Source: Frigoribacterium sp. PhB160
Lineage (GTDB): Bacteria > Actinomycetota > Actinomycetes > Actinomycetales > Microbacteriaceae
Length of the DNA: 64,000 nt
Assembly (NCBI RefSeq): GCF_003751785.1
Contig: NZ_RKIE01000002.1
Location: 682,001-746,000, forward strand
Direction of reading: 5' to 3'
Shown: positions 61,488 to 64,000 of the stretch, piece by piece
How the letters are laid out: every line of letters starts with the position of its first letter
How positions within the stretch are numbered: position 1 is the stretch's first letter
The notes under the pieces: generated by a model
The model's input: the letters and a program-made list of their open reading frames with translations, nothing else
Database searches by the model: none
What the model was told of the DNA's origin: nothing
Made by a program: the position numbers and the translations under genes

Positions 61488-63974
61488 TCAGTCCTCGCGG
61501 ACGACCTCGTCGGGCGACTTGTCGGGCCGCCAGCCGCGCCACGAGGGCTGACGGAGCCGGCCGGTCGAGGTCCACTCGGCGAACGAGACCTCGCCGACCC
61601 GGGACGGCGTGACCCACCGGGCGTCGCGGGCGTCGGCGGCCGGCACGTCGCGCAGCGGGCTCGTCGCCCGCTCGGCCGCCTCGAACTCGGCCAGCAACGC
61701 CTCGAGGTCGCGATCGCGGAACCCCGTGCCGACCCGCCCGACGTAGACGAGCCCGTCGTCGCCCGGCACGCCCATGAGCAGCGAGCCGACGCCCCCGGCC
61801 CGGCGACCGCCACCGGGCCGCCAGCCCGCGATCACGACCTCCTGCGACCGGTGGTGCTTCATCTTGATCCACGACCGCGACCGCCGCCCCGCGACGTAGG
61901 TCGCGTCGCGACGCTTCGCCACGACACCCTCCAGCCGGAGGCGCACCGACGTCCGCATCGCCGCCTCGAGGTCGCCGTCGAAGACGTGCGGCACGTCGAT
62001 CGGCCCCTCCGCCGCCACCACGCGCTCGAGCACCTCCCGCCGCTCGTCGTAGGTGTCGTGGACCAGCGAGCGCCCCTCCGCGTGCATGACGTCGAACAGC
62101 AGGTACCGCACCGGCGCCCCGGCGGCGGCGTGCTCGACGTCGCGCGGTCGGGTGAGGCCCATCCGCGTCTGCAGCAGCCCGAAGTCGGGGCGACCGGACT
62201 CGTCGACGGCCACGATCTCGCCGTCGAGCACCGCGCCTCCGTCGCTCGTGACCTGCTCGGCCAGCACCTGCAGCTCGGGGTAGGCGGGCGTGAGGTCGTG
62301 GCCGTTGCGGCTCGTGAACGTCACCGATCCGTCGCGCACGACGGCCACGGCGCGGATGCCGTCCCACTTCATCTCGTAGGCCCAGTCGTCGTCGACGTCG
62401 TGCTCGTCGCCGGACGAGGCGAGCATCGGGGCCACGGGGTCGAGGCGAGGGGCGCCGGCGTCGGCGCCTCCCGACCTGGCGCCTCCCGACCTGGCGTCCC
62501 CCGACGTGGCGTCTCCCGACCCCGCGCCTCCGTCGTCCTTCATGCGGTGGATCAGCCAGTTCTTCTCCGAGCCGCCGCCGTGGCCGGTGTGGATGAGGGC
62601 GATCCGTCTCTCGCCTCGCTGCTCGCCGTGCAGCACCGCGATGACCTCCTTGCCGTCTCGCCACTTCTCGAGGTCGTAGGTGCCGGAGTCCCAGATGGTG
62701 ACCTCGCCGGCGCCGTACTCGCCCTCGGCGATCGTGCCCTCGAAGGTGCCGTACTCGAGCGGGTGGTCCTCGGTCTGGACGGCGAGGTGGTTGTGGGCGG
62801 GGTCGTCGGGCTCGCCCTTGGGGAGGGCCCAGCTGACGAGCACGCCGTCGTGCTCGAGGCGGAAGTCCCAGTGCAGGCGGCTGGCGTGGTGCTCCTGGAT
62901 GACGAAGCTCTGCCCGTCGCTCGTCGGCGGCGCGTCGGCGGGCACGGGCTCGCGCGTCTTCGCGGGGTCGCGCTTCGATCGGTAGACCTCGAGGCGGTCC
63001 CGGCGCTGCCGGGCCTCGCCGTCGCCGGACGAGTCGTGCTCGGGCGACTCGGTGTTGCGCATGTCGTCGCCGAGCTCGCCGGGAGGCACCGGGGTGCCGC
63101 TCGACACGTCGGCGAGCGGGTCGCCGCGACGCCGCAGCCGCGCCAGCACCTCGGTGTGCTCGAGCTGCCGCAGGCTCGGGGACGCCAGCTCACGCCAGGT
63201 GCGCGGCATCGCGACGGTCGGGCGTTCGCGCCCTCGCAGCGAGTACGGCGCGACCGTCGTCTTGGCGCCGTTGTTCTGCGACCAGTCGAGCAGCACCTTG
63301 CCGCGCCGGTCGGCCTTGCCCATCGTGCTGAGCACGAGGTCGGGGTGGTCGGCCTCGACCGCGCGGGCCAGCTCGTGCGCGACGTCGCTCACCTGCGCGC
63401 TCGTCTGGTTCCCGTCGAGTCGCGCGTACAGGTGCACGCCCTTGCTGCCGCTCGTCACGGGCACGAGCTCGAGGCCCATGCCGTCGAGCAGGGGCCGCAG
63501 CAGCTGCGCGACCTCGACGCACTCGGCCAGGCCCACGCCCTCGCCCGGGTCGAGGTCGAGCACGAGGCGGTCGGGGTTCCGCTGCGCGCCCCGAGGCCCG
63601 AACCGCCACTGCGGCACGTGCACCTCGAGCGCCGCGACCTGGGCCAGCCAGGTGAGCGTCGCGAGGTCGTTGACCATCGGGTAGACGTTCACGTGGTCCT
63701 TGTGCTCGATCTCGTGCCGCGCGACCCACTCCGGCGCGGAGTCGGGCAGGTTCTTCTCGAAGAAGACCTCGCCGCCGACCCCGTCCACCCAGCGCTTGCG
63801 GGTGGCGGGCCGGCCCTCGACGTGCGGCAGCATCCACTCGGCGACGGCGGCGTAGTAGCCGAGCACGTCCGCCTTCGTCGTGCCGGTGGCGGGGTAGAGC
63901 ACCTTGTCGAGGTTCGTGAGCTGCAGGGTGTGCCCGCCGACCTGCACGCGCTCGCCGCGTCCCTTAGTGGCCAT
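61488..63974 (-). CDS. ligD: Multifunctional DNA ligase LigD (polymerase, phosphoesterase, ligase)
   Basis: Non-homologous end-joining enzyme, 828 residues in the order polymerase-phosphoesterase-ligase, as in Mycobacterium. The primase-polymerase domain (about 1-300) has DLDPGEG and the SGSKGVHLY segment; the 3'-phosphoesterase (about 330-475) has QEHHASRLHWDFRLEHDG. The ligase (about 510-815) has YEMKWDG with the adenylated Lys near residue 535, plus LDGEIVA and KMKHHRS. The Gly/Ser/Ala-rich linker (about 480-505) carries near-repeats of SGDA/SGGA. ATG 63974 has GGAGG 7 nt upstream. The partner Ku gene is not in the window. Confidence 0.96.
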   Translation of the reverse strand: MATKGRGERVQVGGHTLQLTNLDKVLYPATGTTKADVLGYYAAVAEWMLPHVEGRPATRKRWVDGVGGEVFFEKNLPDSAPEWVARHEIEHKDHVNVYPMVNDLATLTWLAQVAALEVHVPQWRFGPRGAQRNPDRLVLDLDPGEGVGLAECVEVAQLLRPLLDGMGLELVPVTSGSKGVHLYARLDGNQTSAQVSDVAHELARAVEADHPDLVLSTMGKADRRGKVLLDWSQNNGAKTTVAPYSLRGRERPTVAMPRTWRELASPSLRQLEHTEVLARLRRRGDPLADVSSGTPVPPGELGDDMRNTESPEHDSSGDGEARQRRDRLEVYRSKRDPAKTREPVPADAPPTSDGQSFVIQEHHASRLHWDFRLEHDGVLVSWALPKGEPDDPAHNHLAVQTEDHPLEYGTFEGTIAEGEYGAGEVTIWDSGTYDLEKWRDGKEVIAVLHGEQRGERRIALIHTGHGGGSEKNWLIHRMKDDGGAGSGDATSGDARSGGARSGGADAGAPRLDPVAPMLASSGDEHDVDDDWAYEMKWDGIRAVAVVRDGSVTFTSRNGHDLTPAYPELQVLAEQVTSDGGAVLDGEIVAVDESGRPDFGLLQTRMGLTRPRDVEHAAAGAPVRYLLFDVMHAEGRSLVHDTYDERREVLERVVAAEGPIDVPHVFDGDLEAAMRTSVRLRLEGVVAKRRDATYVAGRRSRSWIKMKHHRSQEVVIAGWRPGGGRRAGGVGSLLMGVPGDDGLVYVGRVGTGFRDRDLEALLAEFEAAERATSPLRDVPAADARDARWVTPSRVGEVSFAEWTSTGRLRQPSWRGWRPDKSPDEVVRED

Positions 63975-64000
63975 GCCGCGCCTCCTCGTGTCGTGGTCCC

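Overview
The window is chromosomal DNA of a high-GC Gram-positive bacterium, by gene content and order a member of Actinobacteria, most likely family Microbacteriaceae (Frigoribacterium/Curtobacterium-like; the genus is a guess). Evidence: very GC-rich codon use, many GTG starts, tight ATGA/GTGA overlaps, twin clpP genes followed by clpX, a T-box leader on ileS, folC followed by a DUF4233 gene, and the order ndk / vkor-dsbA / rne / obgE-proB-proA-nadD-rsfS. I see no phage, insertion sequence or CRISPR array.

Layout. 1-4161: protein quality control (3' part of tig, clpP1, clpP2, clpX). 4193-8140: a methyltransferase, and valS with a coupled 86-residue ORF. 8141-17474 is an accessory block between valS and ileS: a ProP-type symporter, a four-gene dipeptide-type ABC importer with a divergent TetR regulator, a GtrA protein and a ZnT9-like cation diffusion protein. 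17532-23327: T-box, ileS-folC-DUF4233 and ndk. 23464-25120: a VKOR/DsbA disulfide-forming pair. 25552-32825: rne, then a membrane cassette (YraQ-type permease, TIGR03943 protein, Ig/propeller-like protein) where rplU-rpmA would be expected. 33440-39944: obgE, proB, proA, a small membrane protein, nadD, a Pro/Ala/Ser-rich anchored protein and rsfS. 40217: tRNA-Ala(GGC).

40460-49704 is another accessory stretch: a YflT-like stress protein, an SDR divergent from a leaderless zinc-ribbon gene plus an OhrR-like MarR regulator, and a minus-strand operon of a 4'-phosphopantetheinyl transferase, a 1351-residue membrane-bound single-module NRPS of the epsilon-poly-lysine-synthetase architecture and an M1 aminopeptidase. 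This is the most interesting system in the window: carrier-protein activation, homopolymer-type synthesis and a possible degradation or self-protection enzyme, translationally coupled. My alignment gives an adenylation-domain code close to lysine-type codes.

49790-64000: a PiT phosphate transporter with a small membrane protein, two tandem secreted FnIII/propeller paralogues, a gluconate unit (GntR regulator, GntT permease, gluconokinase), a zinc alcohol dehydrogenase, a double-GNAT fusion, a DHA2 MFS exporter and a three-domain LigD end-joining ligase. Several operators are visible as clean inverted repeats, a 46-bp perfect palindrome interrupts the importer ATPase linker, and the octamer GGAGGCGC/GCGCCTCC is strongly over-represented throughout.
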